Of a stretch of DNA of 64,000 bases, positions 63,116 through 64,000 are shown piece after piece (positions within the stretch are counted from its first letter, which is position 1; each line of letters starts with the position of its first letter). The position numbers and the translations under genes were made by a program. The stretch is taken from assembly GCA_900113425.1 (NCBI GenBank), contig FOZF01000001.1, positions 1,528,358 to 1,592,357 of the forward strand. The letters are read 5' to 3'. Below the pieces are notes generated by a model. The model saw only the letters and a list, made by a program, of their open reading frames with translations, ran no database searches and was not told the origin of the DNA. This DNA is from Stenotrophomonas maltophilia. Lineage in GTDB: Bacteria > Pseudomonadota > Gammaproteobacteria > Xanthomonadales > Xanthomonadaceae.

Positions 63116-64000
63116 CGCTGGACCTCTGCGGCGGCGGCCGGTCCGGCTGCCGGCTGCGGGGCCGGGGCTGTCGAAGACGCCGGAGTGACGGCCGGCGCCG
63201 GTGGCTGCCCTGCGCGCGTGTCTGCCGGCGTTGCTGCCGGCGTTGCTGCCGGTATTGCCGGGACCGGCGCGGTTGCGGCATTGGCTGGCCCGCCCGGCGC
63301 GGTGTCCTCCAGCTGCAGGCGTACTTCCGGCGGGATGCGGATCGCTGCGCCCGGGCGCAGCAGCAGCACATCGCGGCCGCGGTCGAGCTGTGCGGCCGGC
63401 TTCAGCTCACCGACCAGGAAAGCATGGGTGTCATCCGGGCGCAGCGCGGTGATGGTGCCGACCGGGAAACCGGCCGGGAAACGGCCACCGAGGCCGGAGG
63501 TGACGATCTCATCGCCCACTTCCACCCCGGCACTGAGCGGGATGTCGCGCAGCTCCAGCGTATCGCCACGACCGTAGACGATCAGGCGGACACCGTTGCG
63601 GGCCACGGTCACCGGCACGGCATGGTCGGGGTCGGTCAGCAGCAGCACGGTGGAGGTGCCGCCGGTAACGCTGATCACCTGGCCCATCAGACCACCGGCG
63701 TCGATCACCGCCTGGCCGACATGCACCCCCTCGCGGCTGCCGGCGTCGAGCACCAGACGCTGTTTCACCGGGTCCAGGTCGATATCGAGGATCGGCGCCA
63801 ACTGCACGTCCAGGCCGCTGCGCTCGGCCACGTTCAGCAGTTCGCGCAGCTGGGCATTGTCCAGCGCCGCCGTCTGCAGACGGGTCAGGCGGGCGTTGGC
63901 CAGCAGCAGCTGGTTGCGCAGCTCGCGGTTCTCGGCGACCAGCTGGCTGTGGCTGGCCGCGTTGTCCTTGACCTGGCTGCCCAGCTTGCCCGGCAGGCCT
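63112..64000 (-). CDS. mreC: Rod-shape protein MreC (5' end beyond the window)
   Basis: The visible C-terminal 295 codons run off the right edge, so the N-terminal cytoplasmic and membrane parts are missing. The frame at the edge reads an Asn/Leu/Gln-rich coiled coil (QLVAENRELRNQLLLANARL), followed by the two beta-barrel domains with LDAGSREGVHVGQAVID and SAGVEVGDEIVTSGLGG. The C-terminus has an Ala/Pro-rich tail of about 70 residues. MreC scaffolds the elongation complex in the periplasm. Confidence 0.95.
   Translation of the reverse strand, partial: GLPGKLGSQVKDNAASHSQLVAENRELRNQLLLANARLTRLQTAALDNAQLRELLNVAERSGLDVQLAPILDIDLDPVKQRLVLDAGSREGVHVGQAVIDAGGLMGQVISVTGGTSTVLLLTDPDHAVPVTVARNGVRLIVYGRGDTLELRDIPLSAGVEVGDEIVTSGLGGRFPAGFPVGTITALRPDDTHAFLVGELKPAAQLDRGRDVLLLRPGAAIRIPPEVRLQLEDTAPGGPANAATAPVPAIPAATPAATPADTRAGQPPAPAVTPASSTAPAPQPAAGPAAAAEVQR

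Noticed and set aside
61424-63577. 717-codon rightward frame antisense to mrdA, mreD and mreC
   Set aside because: The leftward genes are a conserved operon with clear motifs.
1-64000. tRNA, rRNA, CRISPR arrays, IS transposases or prophage genes
   Set aside because: I looked in all intergenic stretches and saw no cloverleaf, spacer-repeat pattern, transposase or phage structural gene. A tool-based scan could still find a divergent tRNA, but none is visible.

Overview
The window is a high-GC bacterial chromosome segment with almost no strand bias in gene order. It most likely comes from the Stenotrophomonas maltophilia complex or a close relative in the Xanthomonadaceae. Three things point there: many 23-nt palindromes that begin GTAGCGCCGGGC, which match the SMAG family described in S. 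maltophilia; a GlcNAc locus of the Xanthomonas nagQ type; and many TonB-dependent receptors. I see no phage, IS transposase, CRISPR array, tRNA or rRNA. The only mobile-looking DNA is short palindromic repeats between genes.

Layout from left to right. 0-3.2 kb: a VIT-family transporter coupled to an AraC regulator, a nested inverted-repeat composite, and an exported metallo-beta-lactamase-fold hydrolase. 3.2-9.4 kb: housekeeping genes (engB, cytochrome c4, two DsbA-type oxidoreductases, a phosphoesterase, an RhtA-like exporter divergent from an Lrp regulator, an M23 peptidase). 9.4-15.4 kb: a siderophore receptor behind a Fur-box-like site, a second TonB-dependent receptor, and an ExbD gene without exbB or tonB. 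15.5-21.5 kb: slt, cca, an SseB-like protein, an S41 peptidase and an unknown protein. 21.5-24.3 kb: an autotransporter whose passenger holds about ten 20-residue repeats.

24.4-36.8 kb is the most coherent system. A leftward operon nagP-nagQ-nagB-II-nagA-nagX faces a rightward group glk, TonB-dependent receptor and GH20 hexosaminidase. Their shared control region has palindromes centred on ACAACGTTGT or a one-base variant, placed on the likely promoters. The inferred pathway is: the receptor takes chitin or glycan oligosaccharides across the outer membrane, the hexosaminidase releases GlcNAc in the periplasm, NagP imports it, Glk phosphorylates it, and NagA and NagB-II convert it to fructose-6-phosphate under NagQ repression.

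36.8-49.1 kb: a VanZ-like protein with MidA, a pteridine reductase next to folK, a bacterial proteasome-like peptidase (Anbu), a three-gene phosphorelay (sensor kinase, single-domain receiver, receiver-kinase-receiver hybrid), a BON protein, an oxidoreductase, and an operon of a DUF2242 lipoprotein, an unknown exported protein and a 6-phosphogluconate dehydrogenase. 49.3-55.1 kb: the prc protease, the ybeD-lipB-lipA lipoate operon and an LpxR-like lipid A deacylase. 55.2-64 kb: a leftward cell-shape and peptidoglycan block, mreC (cut by the window edge)-mreD-mrdA-rodA, then mltB-rlpA-dacC. The 527-nt gap between rodA and mltB is AT-richer than its surroundings and holds a perfect FNR-type box, so it may encode an oxygen-responsive transcript.
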